Positions 33,952-42,296 of a DNA stretch of 64,000 bases are shown in pieces. The position numbers and the translations under genes are program-made. Below the pieces are notes generated by a model. The model saw only the letters and a program-made list of their open reading frames with translations. It was not told where the DNA came from and did no database searches. How positions within the stretch are numbered: position 1 is the stretch's first letter; each line of letters opens with the position of its first letter. Where the stretch lies: contig JARKQJ010000115.1 in the NCBI GenBank assembly GCA_029973955.1, forward strand, positions 62,001-126,000. The letters run 5' to 3'. The DNA comes from Paludibaculum sp. (GTDB lineage Bacteria > Acidobacteriota > Terriglobia > Bryobacterales > Bryobacteraceae).

Positions 33952-36695
33952 CAGGTGACGTTTACCTTCTTGAAGTCTCCGGCGCGCACGAAGCTGAGCT
34001 TCGTCGGATCCAGGTGCTTCTTCATCGCTGTTTGGATCTGGGCCGGGGTTAGTGCCATCACCTTCGCTTCCAGTTCGGCGTCGAAGGCCATGGTGCGGTT
34101 GTCGTAGGCCTGGCCGGCCAGACGGCCCACCAGTTCGGAGTCGTTGGCGCGGCTCAGCTGGCGGCTCTGCGCCCAGCTCTTCTTGGCCGCGGCCACCTCT
34201 TCGGCGGTGTAGCCTTTCGCCAGAATCTGAGAGATCTCGTCCTTAAACGATGTCTCCACCTTGGGCGCGTTCTCCGGCGCGCAGATGGCGAACGCCATGA
34301 ACATCGCCAGGTCGTCCTCCGCGTTCGCAATGAGCTGCGAGCCCACGCCGTAGCTCAAGCCCTCTTTGGTGCGGATGCGGGCGAACATGCGCGAGTTCAT
34401 GCCCTGCCCCAGCAGGTAGTTGCCGAGCACGAGCGCCGGGTAATCCGGGTCCGAATCGCGCAGTTTCAGCCCCATCCCCGCCAGCCACATGGCGTTGGCT
34501 TTGTCGGGCGTCTCGAAGGCCTGGTTCTTCGCCGCGGTCTCCTTGAAATTACGGATGACGCGGGCGAAGTGCTGCTGGCTCTTCCAGCCGTTCAGCAAGG
34601 TGGAAGCCTGTTTCTGCAGGCCCTCGGCGTCGAAGTCGCCGATGACGGCCAGCTCGCCGGCCGGCGCGCCGTAATACTTCGTGTAGAACTCTTTCACTTG
34701 GTCGAGCGTGACGCTCTTGATGCCTTCGATCTGCTCCTCGATCGTCGGCGTGTAGCGGATGTCGCCCTTGGGGTAAGGGTTCATCTGGCTCTGCAGCGCC
34801 TGCAAGGCGATCGCCTGCGGCTGGCTCTTGGCGTTTTCCAGCCCCGCCAGGTTCTGCTGCTTGAGCTGATCGAACTCATTGGCGGGGAAGGTGGACTCCC
34901 TGAGCATCTCTCCAGCCAGCGCCAGCGCGGCGGGCAGGTTCTCCTTCGTCGTGGTGATGCGCACCGCGGCGCCGGTGGGCGAGCCGCTCACCATCACCTG
35001 CGCCTTGATCTTGTCCAGTTCGTCCTTGAGTTGCTGGCGCGTATGCTTGGCAGTGCCGCGCATCAGCATCTGGCCGGTGAGCGAACCCACGAAGCTCTGG
35101 CCCTTCAGGTTGTCGGCGTCGCCGAAGTGGAGATTCAGCGTGGCCACCACCTGGCTGCCGCGCGTCTGCTTCTCGATCATGGAGAGCTTCACGCCGTCTT
35201 TCAGTTGGCCGCGGATGGTGCGCTTGTCGATATTGGCCGGGCTCGCGTCGAACACCTCGCCCTGGCTCACCGCGGCGCGTCCCTTGTAGCCTTCCAGCAG
35301 CTTGGCGACATCCGGGGCATCGGCGATCTCGGCGCGCGCGGGGGCCTTCTCGGGAATGAAGACGCCCACAGTGCGATTGGAAGGGATGAAGTACTTCTCC
35401 GCGGCTTTCTGTACCTGGTCGAGCGTGACCTTCTCGATGCGGTCGCGGTGCAGGAACAGCAGCCGCCAGTCGCCCATGGCCTGCCATTCGGAGAGGTCCA
35501 GCGCTACGCTCTGCGTGTTGTTCATCATCAGGTCGAAGTTCTTCAGCCAGTTTGTGCGCTGGCGGTCCAGTTCTTCCTTGGTGAAGGGCTGACCCTTGAT
35601 TCCGTCCACGGTCTCCAGCAACGTCTTGCGAGCCTCTTCCAGAGACTGCTCCATGCGCACGGAGGCCTGGGCGTAGACGATGCCGGGATCCTTCAACTGG
35701 AAGGGGAACATGGCGGCGGAGGCGGCCTTCTTGGTCTCCACCAGCGCCTTGTAGAGCCGGCCCGAGGGTTGGTCTGAGAAGATGCGGGCAGCCATCTCCA
35801 CCGCGGCATAATCCGCATCCGCGCCGGAGGGGATGTGCCAGGCGGCGGCGACGTATTGCAGGTCGCCCACGCGGCGCAGGGTCACGGTGCGCTCCCCGTC
35901 CTGGGTGGGCTCGGAAGTGTAGGTGCGGCGCAGGGTCCGCGTGGGCTTTGGAATCGGCGCGAAGTACTTCTGAATCAGACTCAGCGTCTTCGCTTCGTCG
36001 AACTTGCCGGCCACCACCAGCACGGCGTTATCCGGCTGGTAGAAGTGGCGGTAGAACGCCTGCAGCCGCTCGATGGGGACGCGCTCCACATCGCTGCGCG
36101 CGCCGATGGTGTCCTTGCCGTAGTTGTGCCAGAGATAGGCGGTGGAGAGCACCCGTTCCATCAGGATGCCGGAGGGCGAGTTCTCGCCGGATTCCATCTC
36201 GTTGCGCACCACGGTCATCTCGCTGTCCAGGTCCTTCTTGGCGATGAAGCTGTTCACCATGCGGTCGGCTTCCATGGCCAGAGCCCAGTCCAGATTTTCG
36301 TCGCTGGCCACGAAGGTCTCGAAGTAGTTGGTGCGGTCCAGCCAGGTGGTGCCGTTCGGCCGCGTCCCGTGGTCCTGCAACTCCTTCTTGATGTTGGCGT
36401 GGTTGGTGGAGCCCATGAAAAGCAGGTGCTCCAGGAGGTGGGCCATACCCGTTTCACCGTAGTCCTCATGCCGCGAGCCCACCATGTACGTGACGTTCAC
36501 GGTGATGTTGGACTTGGTCGGATCCGGGAAGAGAAGCACCCGCAGGCCGTTCGGCAGGCGGTATTCCGTGATCCCTTCTACGCTGGTAACTTTCTGAAAG
36601 GAAGCGGGTTGCGCCCCCAGGTTGGTGATGAGGGACAGGAGAACGAGCAGGGTCAGCCCGAACCTCCGGCCGTGGAGCTGAGTTTGGTTGTACAT
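33948..36695 (-). CDS. Exported M16 family zinc metalloprotease
   Basis: A 915-aa protein with a signal peptide (RRFGLTLLVLLSLITNLGAQ) and two fused M16 halves. The first half holds the inverted zinc motif HLLEH (86-90) and the downstream metal ligand Glu in VVRNEMESGENSP; the second half (about 460-915) lacks the zinc motif, as is usual, and closes the chamber. This pitrilysin-type architecture degrades peptides in the periplasm. I chose ATG 36695 because of the GGAGAGG ribosome-binding site five bases upstream. That site and the ATG lie in a small hairpin that could limit initiation. Confidence 0.93.
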   Translation of the reverse strand: MYNQTQLHGRRFGLTLLVLLSLITNLGAQPASFQKVTSVEGITEYRLPNGLRVLLFPDPTKSNITVNVTYMVGSRHEDYGETGMAHLLEHLLFMGSTNHANIKKELQDHGTRPNGTTWLDRTNYFETFVASDENLDWALAMEADRMVNSFIAKKDLDSEMTVVRNEMESGENSPSGILMERVLSTAYLWHNYGKDTIGARSDVERVPIERLQAFYRHFYQPDNAVLVVAGKFDEAKTLSLIQKYFAPIPKPTRTLRRTYTSEPTQDGERTVTLRRVGDLQYVAAAWHIPSGADADYAAVEMAARIFSDQPSGRLYKALVETKKAASAAMFPFQLKDPGIVYAQASVRMEQSLEEARKTLLETVDGIKGQPFTKEELDRQRTNWLKNFDLMMNNTQSVALDLSEWQAMGDWRLLFLHRDRIEKVTLDQVQKAAEKYFIPSNRTVGVFIPEKAPARAEIADAPDVAKLLEGYKGRAAVSQGEVFDASPANIDKRTIRGQLKDGVKLSMIEKQTRGSQVVATLNLHFGDADNLKGQSFVGSLTGQMLMRGTAKHTRQQLKDELDKIKAQVMVSGSPTGAAVRITTTKENLPAALALAGEMLRESTFPANEFDQLKQQNLAGLENAKSQPQAIALQALQSQMNPYPKGDIRYTPTIEEQIEGIKSVTLDQVKEFYTKYYGAPAGELAVIGDFDAEGLQKQASTLLNGWKSQQHFARVIRNFKETAAKNQAFETPDKANAMWLAGMGLKLRDSDPDYPALVLGNYLLGQGMNSRMFARIRTKEGLSYGVGSQLIANAEDDLAMFMAFAICAPENAPKVETSFKDEISQILAKGYTAEEVAAAKKSWAQSRQLSRANDSELVGRLAGQAYDNRTMAFDAELEAKVMALTPAQIQTAMKKHLDPTKLSFVRAGDFKKVNVTW

Positions 36696-36710
36696 GGGGC
36701 CTCTCCCCAT
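36694..36710 (-). promoter_or_regulatory. Hairpin enclosing the M16 ribosome-binding site and start codon
   Basis: On the minus strand ATGGGG (36710-36705) pairs perfectly with CCCCAT (36699-36694), with AGAGG in the loop. The Shine-Dalgarno bases are in the loop and upper stem, and the start ATG lies at the stem base, so initiation could be modulated by structure. Confidence 0.4.
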
Positions 36711-36796
36711 ATGGTATCAGTGGTTTGCAGGCATCTCCCCATAGTTCCAGTACCACCCCGGATGATTTGCCGGTACGCTGTCTCGATAATAAAACC

Positions 36797-37141
36797 GTGA
36801 ATCGCATCCTCCTCCTCGCAATCCTGTGGCTGGCTCCCGCCTCCGCCGCGCCGGTTTTCGACTGGCAGACACCCCCCGCTGGCTTCGATTTCAACACCAT
36901 CCTCGTCGCGCCCCCCACCACCCCGGACGCCGAAACGCAAGCTCTGCTGGATCTCTTCCAGAACCAACCCGCGAGCAATCCGCCCGCCGATGGCGCCCAG
37001 GCGCTGCTGAACCCGGCATCCCTGTCGCTGGCCGCGGCCCCGCCGGAGCAGCCCGTTCCGGAGCCCGGCAGCCTGGCCCTGGCGGCTTTGGGGTTGACTG
37101 CAGGCATCGTCCTGGCGCGCTCGCGCACGCGCCGAAGCTGA
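36797..37141 (+). CDS. Small PEP-CTERM sorted protein
   Basis: A 114-aa protein starting at GTG 36797, since the upstream part of the frame is not protein-like. The signal peptide (MNRILLLAILWLAPASA) and the C-terminal PEP-CTERM tail (VPEPGSLALAALGLTAGIVLARSRTRR: PEP motif, helix, Arg cluster) leave a mature part of only about 70 residues, rich in Pro, Ala and Asn. Such tails are cut by an exosortase during sorting to the surface, usually together with exopolysaccharide genes; none is in this window. It lies 100 bp from the divergent M16 gene. Confidence 0.8.
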   Translation: MNRILLLAILWLAPASAAPVFDWQTPPAGFDFNTILVAPPTTPDAETQALLDLFQNQPASNPPADGAQALLNPASLSLAAAPPEQPVPEPGSLALAALGLTAGIVLARSRTRRS

Positions 37142-37259
37142 CCCGCGCCCGCGCCCCCCCTCTCCGCCTTACCTCCTTTTTCCGGCACTTCGCCGGCTCT
37201 CCTGCAAAAATTCACGCTTCCCAGCCCGGTGGGCGAACAAAAAGGGCAGGCGGCCCCCG

Positions 37260-37288
37260 TTGCGACCGATATTCAGATGTGATTATCT
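37260..37288 (+). promoter_or_regulatory. Possible promoter of the hydrogenase operon
   Basis: TTGCGA (37260-37265), a 17-bp spacer and TTATCT (37283-37288) form a plausible housekeeping promoter in an AT-rich patch 30 bp before the hoxE-like start. An AGGAGG at 37297-37302 is 15 bases from the ATG, longer than usual. No FNR-type palindrome is evident. Confidence 0.4.
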
Positions 37289-37317
37289 TGATTGCCAGGA
37301 GGCCAGTTCTCGCAATC

Positions 37318-37872
37318 ATGCCCTCTTCGTCCCTCATAGACCATGCGGCCCCACGAAGTGCCCTGTCTTTTGAAGAGCAGGACTTCATCGACCGCCTCAT
37401 CGCCCAGTATCAAGGCAAGCCCGGTATGCTGCTCAGCCTGCTGGAGGAGATCCAGGAGCGCCAGAGCGCCAAGTACCTGCCCATGGAGTACCTGGAGTAC
37501 CTGGCCAGCCGCACCGGCATCCCCGGCTCCCAAATCTACAGCGTCGCCACCTTCTTTGCCCTCTTCAACCTCAAACCCCAGGGCGACCACACCGTGTGCA
37601 TCTGCCGCGGCACGGCCTGCCATACCCGTGGCTCGCGCGATTTGCTGGAACGCATGAAGCTCCAGCTCGGCCTCGTCGCCGAAGAGGAGGACGGCGGCGC
37701 CGACAAGCTCTCCATGACTACCGCCGATCGCAAATTCACTCTCCGCACCGTCGCCTGCTTCGGCCAGTGCGCGCTGGCGCCGGTGGTGGAGGTCGATCAC
37801 GCCATCCTCGGCCACGTCAATGAGCGCGCGCTTGAACGCGAAGTGGAAGCCCTCAAAAAGGGAGGCGCCTGA
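37318..37872 (+). CDS. hoxE: NuoE/HoxE-like 2Fe-2S subunit of the NAD-linked hydrogenase
   Basis: A 184-aa thioredoxin-fold ferredoxin subunit. A helical N-terminal part (FIDRLIAQYQGKPGMLLSLL) is followed by the 2Fe-2S domain with all four ligands: CRGTAC and, about 40 residues on, CFGQC. In HoxEFUYH and HydABC-type complexes this subunit contacts the NuoF-like subunit and holds an isolated cluster. The stop codon overlaps the next ATG (TGATG), so it is translated together with the HoxF-like gene. There is no signal peptide; the complex is cytoplasmic. Confidence 0.93.
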   Translation: MPSSSLIDHAAPRSALSFEEQDFIDRLIAQYQGKPGMLLSLLEEIQERQSAKYLPMEYLEYLASRTGIPGSQIYSVATFFALFNLKPQGDHTVCICRGTACHTRGSRDLLERMKLQLGLVAEEEDGGADKLSMTTADRKFTLRTVACFGQCALAPVVEVDHAILGHVNERALEREVEALKKGGA

Positions 37873-40800
37873 TGCCCAAAATCACAGATCTCTCCGCCTT
37901 CAACGCGATCCGCGAAGCGGGGCTGGCCAAGCTGCTGCCCCCCAATCCGCGCATCGCCGTCGGCATGGGCACCTGCGGCAGCGGCAACGGCGCCGAGGCT
38001 GTCTATCACGCCTTCGCCGACGCCATCAGCCAGCGCGGCCTTTCCATCAGCCTGGCTCGCACCGGCTGTTTCGGCTTCTGCGCCGCCGAACCGCTGGTCA
38101 ACGTCTGGCTGCCCGGCAAGCCGCTCGTCATTCTCCAACGCGTTCAGCCCAACGATGTGGGCAACATTCTCGACGAGCTCTCCGCCGGCCGCATCCCCGC
38201 CGGCCTGGCGCTCTGCCGCGTGGATGAGTGGGACCACATCACCGGCCACTTGAAATACGGCACCGGCCTGCGGGAGATCCCGCTTTGGAACGAAGTGCCC
38301 TTCTTCAAAGGGCAGAAGAAGATCGTCCTGCGCAACTGCGGCCTGATCGATCCTACCGACATCGAGGAGCACCTCGCCGTCGGCGGCTACCAGGCGCTCT
38401 ACAAGGTCCTCATCGACGGCAACCCCGCTTCCATCGTCGAATCCATCAAGCTCGCCAAACTCCGCGGACGCGGCGGAGCCGGCTTCCAGACCGGCTCCAA
38501 ATGGGAGTTCCTCCAGAAAGCGAAGGCCGACCGGAAATACCTCATCTGCAACGCCGACGAAGGCGACCCCGGCGCCTACATGAACCGCAACGAGATCGAG
38601 AGCGATCCCCACTCGCTCATCGAAGGCATGATCATCGGCGGCTTCGTTACCGGCTCCACTGAAGGCATCATCTATGTCCGCGCCGAATATCCGCTGGCCG
38701 TGCACCGCCTGCAGGAGGCCATCCATCAGGCCGAAGAGTACGGCCTGCTGGGCGACAACATCCTCGGCCGTGGTTTCAAGTTCCATCTGCAACTGGTGGA
38801 AGGCGCCGGCGCCTTCGTCTGCGGCGAGGAGACGGCTTTGATCCGCTCTCTCGAAGGCAAGGCCGGCCGGCCCACTCCGCGTCCACCCTATCCCGCGGAG
38901 TCCGGCCTCTTCGGCATGCCTACCAACATCAACAACGTCGAAACCTGGTACAACGTCGCGCCGATCGTGGTGAAGGGCCCCGCCTGGTTCACCGAAACAG
39001 GCAGCCCCAAGAGCCCCGGCACCAAGGTCTTCTCGCTGGTCGGCAAGGTCCTCAATACCGGCCTCGTCGAGATGCCCCTCGGCACGCCGCTCAAGACTTT
39101 CGTCTACGACGTCGGCGGCGGCACCACCCACGGCCGCGCCGTCAAGGCCGTGCAGACCGGCGGCCCCTCCGGCGGCTGCATCCCGCAGGAGATGTTCGAT
39201 ACCCCGGTCGACTATGAGTCCCTGGCCCAACTCGGCTCCATCATGGGCTCCGGCGGCATGGTGGTGATGGACGAAGACAACTGCATGGTGGACGTTGCCC
39301 GCTACTTCATCGAGTTCACTCACTCGGAGAGTTGCGGCAAGTGCATCCCCTGCCGCGTCGGTCTCGACAAGTCCCTCTACTACCTCAACCGCATCACCAA
39401 GGGCAAAGGCACGGAGGCCGACCTGGCCACCCTCGACGACCTCAGCCGCATGGTCCGCGACACCTCGCTCTGCGGCCTGGGCCAGACCGCCCCCAACCCC
39501 GTCCTCACCACCATGCGCCACTTCCGCCATGAGTTCGAGGACCACATCCGAGCTTCCCGCTGCCGCGCCGGCGTCTGCGAAGATCTCGCCCTCTCTCCCT
39601 GCGAGAACTCCTGCCCGCTGCACATGAACATCCCCCGCTTCCTGCAGCTCCTCAAGGAAGACCGCCTCGAAGACGCCTTCGTCTCCGTCGTCCTCGACAA
39701 CCCGCTGCCCTCCTCCACCGGCCGCGTCTGCCAGCATCCCTGCGACGACCGCTGCCGCCGCTCCGGCATCGACTCCTCGGTGAACATGCGCGAAGTCCAC
39801 CGCTATGTCGCCGACTCCATCTACGGCTCCCCCCGCTTCCCCGATCTCGTCGCCCGCATCTCCGCACTTCGCATGGCGCCCACCGGCAAGCGCTGCGCCG
39901 TCGTCGGCGCCGGGCCCACCGGCCTCGCCTGCGCCTTCTACCTCCGCATGCTCGGCCACGAGGTGATGGTCTACGACTCCAATCCCAACGCCGGCGGCAT
40001 GCTGCGCTACGCGCTGCCCGACTACCGCTTGCCCAAGGACGTGCTCGACCGCGAAGTGGACCTCATCCGCCTGGTAGGCGTCGAGTTCACCTTCAACGCC
40101 GCGGTCCCGGCCGTGATCTCCCTGAACGACCTCGACCAGCGCTACGACGCCGTCTTCCTCTCCATCGGCACATGGAAGGAGAGCTGGGTCTATCTGCCCG
40201 GCACCGAACTCACCGGCGTCATCCCCGCCCTGCCCTTCCTCGAAGCCGTTTCCAAACGCGAAAAGGTGCCGCTCGGCAAGCGCGTGATCGTGATCGGCGG
40301 CGGCAATGCCGCCATCGACTCCGCCCGCACCGCCCTGCGCCTCGGCTCCGAGGTCACCATCCTTTACCGCCGCGAGCGCAAGGACATGCCGGCCATCCCC
40401 GAGGAGACCGAGGCGGCCGAAGCCGAAGGCGCCAAAATCGCCTTCCTTGCCACGCCGCACCGCATCCTCGGCGGCGCCGACGGCCGCGTCTCCGCCATCG
40501 AAGCCGTCCGGACCACTCTCGGCGAATACGACTCCTCAGGCCGCCGCCGCCCCATCCCCACCGACGAGATCGTCCGCTACAACTGCGACACTGTCATCCT
40601 GGCCGTCGGCGAAAGCGTCGACATCGACTTCGCCAAGGCCTCCGGCCTCAAGATCAAGGAGAATGGCCTGATCGAAGTCGATCGCTACACCCTGGAGACC
40701 TCCCGTCCCAAGTTCTATGCCGGCGGCGACCTCATCACCGGCGCCTCCAACGTCTCCAACGCCATGGGCTACGGCAAGAAAGCCGCCCGCAATATCGACA

Positions 40801-41027
40801 AGCGCCTCACCGGCCAGAAGCGCTGGCGCGATCTCTTCCCGGCATTCACCTACAACATGGCCGTGCCGGTCCACCCCAGCGACGCCGGCCGCCACCACGT
40901 CGGCGAACTCGCGCCCGAGGAACGCGCCCGGAGCTTTTCGGAAGCCACCACCGGCCTCACTACCGTGGAGGCCATGGAGGAGTCCTGCCGCTGCCTGCGC
41001 TGCGATGTCCGCAATGGAGACCACTAA
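37872..41027 (+). CDS. hoxF: HoxF/NuoF-like diaphorase fused to a GltD/NfnB-like NAD(P)H oxidoreductase
   Basis: At 1051 aa this is nearly twice a normal HoxF. Residues 1-115: thioredoxin-like domain with Cys35, Cys66 and Cys70; the usual fourth Cys is missing. Residues 145-560: NuoF core with NADH/FMN loop GRGGAGFQTGSKW (199-211), CNADEGDPGAYMNR and the 4Fe-4S ligands Cys488, 491, 494 and 534. Residues 564-1051: GltD-like domain with two cysteine groups (Cys564-Cys581 and RVCQHPCDDRC, 618-628), FAD motif VVGAGPTG (677-684), a second Rossmann motif IGGGNAA (808-814) followed by YRRERKDMP, whose Arg pair is typical of NADPH binding, FAD-closing motif YAGGDLITGA and a C-terminal CRCLRCD. The frame is uninterrupted. 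The fusion would place NADH, FMN, FAD and NADPH sites in one subunit. Confidence 0.92.
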   Translation: MPKITDLSAFNAIREAGLAKLLPPNPRIAVGMGTCGSGNGAEAVYHAFADAISQRGLSISLARTGCFGFCAAEPLVNVWLPGKPLVILQRVQPNDVGNILDELSAGRIPAGLALCRVDEWDHITGHLKYGTGLREIPLWNEVPFFKGQKKIVLRNCGLIDPTDIEEHLAVGGYQALYKVLIDGNPASIVESIKLAKLRGRGGAGFQTGSKWEFLQKAKADRKYLICNADEGDPGAYMNRNEIESDPHSLIEGMIIGGFVTGSTEGIIYVRAEYPLAVHRLQEAIHQAEEYGLLGDNILGRGFKFHLQLVEGAGAFVCGEETALIRSLEGKAGRPTPRPPYPAESGLFGMPTNINNVETWYNVAPIVVKGPAWFTETGSPKSPGTKVFSLVGKVLNTGLVEMPLGTPLKTFVYDVGGGTTHGRAVKAVQTGGPSGGCIPQEMFDTPVDYESLAQLGSIMGSGGMVVMDEDNCMVDVARYFIEFTHSESCGKCIPCRVGLDKSLYYLNRITKGKGTEADLATLDDLSRMVRDTSLCGLGQTAPNPVLTTMRHFRHEFEDHIRASRCRAGVCEDLALSPCENSCPLHMNIPRFLQLLKEDRLEDAFVSVVLDNPLPSSTGRVCQHPCDDRCRRSGIDSSVNMREVHRYVADSIYGSPRFPDLVARISALRMAPTGKRCAVVGAGPTGLACAFYLRMLGHEVMVYDSNPNAGGMLRYALPDYRLPKDVLDREVDLIRLVGVEFTFNAAVPAVISLNDLDQRYDAVFLSIGTWKESWVYLPGTELTGVIPALPFLEAVSKREKVPLGKRVIVIGGGNAAIDSARTALRLGSEVTILYRRERKDMPAIPEETEAAEAEGAKIAFLATPHRILGGADGRVSAIEAVRTTLGEYDSSGRRRPIPTDEIVRYNCDTVILAVGESVDIDFAKASGLKIKENGLIEVDRYTLETSRPKFYAGGDLITGASNVSNAMGYGKKAARNIDKRLTGQKRWRDLFPAFTYNMAVPVHPSDAGRHHVGELAPEERARSFSEATTGLTTVEAMEESCRCLRCDVRNGDH

Positions 41028-41045
41028 GAAGGAGGAGCCACTACC

Positions 41046-41756
41046 ATGCCGAACAAAGTCTCAATTCGTATCGATGGCGAGCTGATCCACGCTCAGACCG
41101 GCGCCTCCCTGCTGGACGCCGCTCTCGCCGCCGGGAAGTTCATCCCCTCGCTCTGCCACATGAAAGGGCTCTCCTCCGTGGGCGCCTGCCGCCTCTGCGT
41201 CGTCGAGGTGGCCGGCGTCGGCCGGCTCCTGCCCGCCTGCACTACCCCGGTGCAGGACGGCATGAACGTCACCACCAACAGCGACAAGCTCCGCCGCTAC
41301 CGCCGCACCATCCTGGAGCTGCTCTTCGCTGAGCGCAATCACGTCTGCGCCGTCTGCGTCTCCAATAACCACTGTGAGCTGCAGGCCCTGGCCACCCGGC
41401 TCGGCGTCACCAGCATCCGCTTCCCCTATACTTTCCCGCGCGTACCCGTCGATCTCTCCCATCGCAAGTTCGCCCAGGACCAGAATCGCTGCATCCTCTG
41501 CACGCGCTGCGTTCGCGTCTGTGCCGAAGTGGAGGGCGCGCACGTCTGGAACGTCATCAGCCGCGGCGTCGGCTCCCGTCTCGTCTGCGAGCTCAATCGC
41601 GGTTGGGGCGACTCCCGCAACTGCACCAGTTGCGGCAAGTGCGTCCAAAGCTGCCCCACCGGCGCCCTCGCCGAAAAGGGCTTCGCCGTGGAAGAGATGA
41701 CTAAACGGCCCGAGCCCATCAGCCGGCTGGCCGACCTGAGAGGAGTCCGCGCATGA
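41046..41756 (+). CDS. hoxU: HoxU/NuoG-N-like iron-sulfur subunit
   Basis: A 236-aa electron-transfer subunit with a strong AAGGAGG ribosome-binding site. In order: a 2Fe-2S ferredoxin domain (Cys37, Cys48, Cys51, Cys65), the His-Cys 4Fe-4S motif HVCAVCVSNNHC, and a double-cluster ferredoxin region with NRCILCTRCVRVC and RNCTSCGKCVQSCP. This is the set of clusters that carries electrons between the diaphorase (HoxF) and the hydrogenase small subunit in group 3d enzymes. It overlaps the HoxY-like gene by 4 bp. Confidence 0.94.
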   Translation: MPNKVSIRIDGELIHAQTGASLLDAALAAGKFIPSLCHMKGLSSVGACRLCVVEVAGVGRLLPACTTPVQDGMNVTTNSDKLRRYRRTILELLFAERNHVCAVCVSNNHCELQALATRLGVTSIRFPYTFPRVPVDLSHRKFAQDQNRCILCTRCVRVCAEVEGAHVWNVISRGVGSRLVCELNRGWGDSRNCTSCGKCVQSCPTGALAEKGFAVEEMTKRPEPISRLADLRGVRA

Positions 41757-42283
41757 GCAAAGCCAAAGTCGCCACCGTCTGGTTGGATGGCTGCAGCGGC
41801 TGCCATATGTCGCTGCTCGATATCGACGAGGTCCTCATCGACGTCGTCCAGAAGGCCGACATCGTCTACGGCCCCCTCGTAGACGCCCAGGAGTTCCCTG
41901 ACTCGGTCGACGTCACCCTCGTCGAGGGCGCCGTCAGCAGCCAGGACGATCTCCGCCTGATCCAGAAAATCCGCTCCCGTTCGAAACTCCTCGTTTCGCT
42001 GGGGGACTGCGCCGTCACCAGCAACGTCCCCTCCATGCGCAACAACATCCCCACCAAGGTGCTGCTCGAACGCGCCTACGTTCAGGGTTCCGACGTCAAC
42101 CACCGTCCGCCTACCGACGGCGTGCCCACTCTGCTGCGCCATGCCGTTCCGGTCCACGAAGTCGTCAAGGTCGATCTCCACGTCCCAGGCTGCCCCCCCA
42201 AGGCGGACGCCATCGCCTTCGTCGTCACGGAGTTGCTCTCCGGCCGCAAGCCCGAACTGGCCGGCAAAGTGAAGTTCGGCTGA
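41753..42283 (+). CDS. hoxY: [NiFe]-hydrogenase small subunit, HoxY-like
   Basis: A 176-aa small subunit with only the proximal 4Fe-4S cluster, as expected for group 3 enzymes: ligands in LDGCSGCHMSLLD, VSLGDCAVTSN and HVPGCPPKADA. There is no Tat signal and no medial or distal cluster domain, so the enzyme is soluble and cytoplasmic. It receives electrons from HoxH and passes them to the HoxU-like subunit. The start codon overlaps the preceding stop (ATGA). Confidence 0.95.
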   Translation: MSKAKVATVWLDGCSGCHMSLLDIDEVLIDVVQKADIVYGPLVDAQEFPDSVDVTLVEGAVSSQDDLRLIQKIRSRSKLLVSLGDCAVTSNVPSMRNNIPTKVLLERAYVQGSDVNHRPPTDGVPTLLRHAVPVHEVVKVDLHVPGCPPKADAIAFVVTELLSGRKPELAGKVKFG

Positions 42284-42296
42284 GAGGAGATACTCG

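Noticed and set aside
37797..40460. Minus-strand open frame of 887 codons opposite the HoxF-like gene
   Set aside because: It is a shadow: Val/Ala/Gly/Asp/His-rich low-complexity translation from codon bias, no ribosome-binding site, and the plus-strand protein is clearly real.
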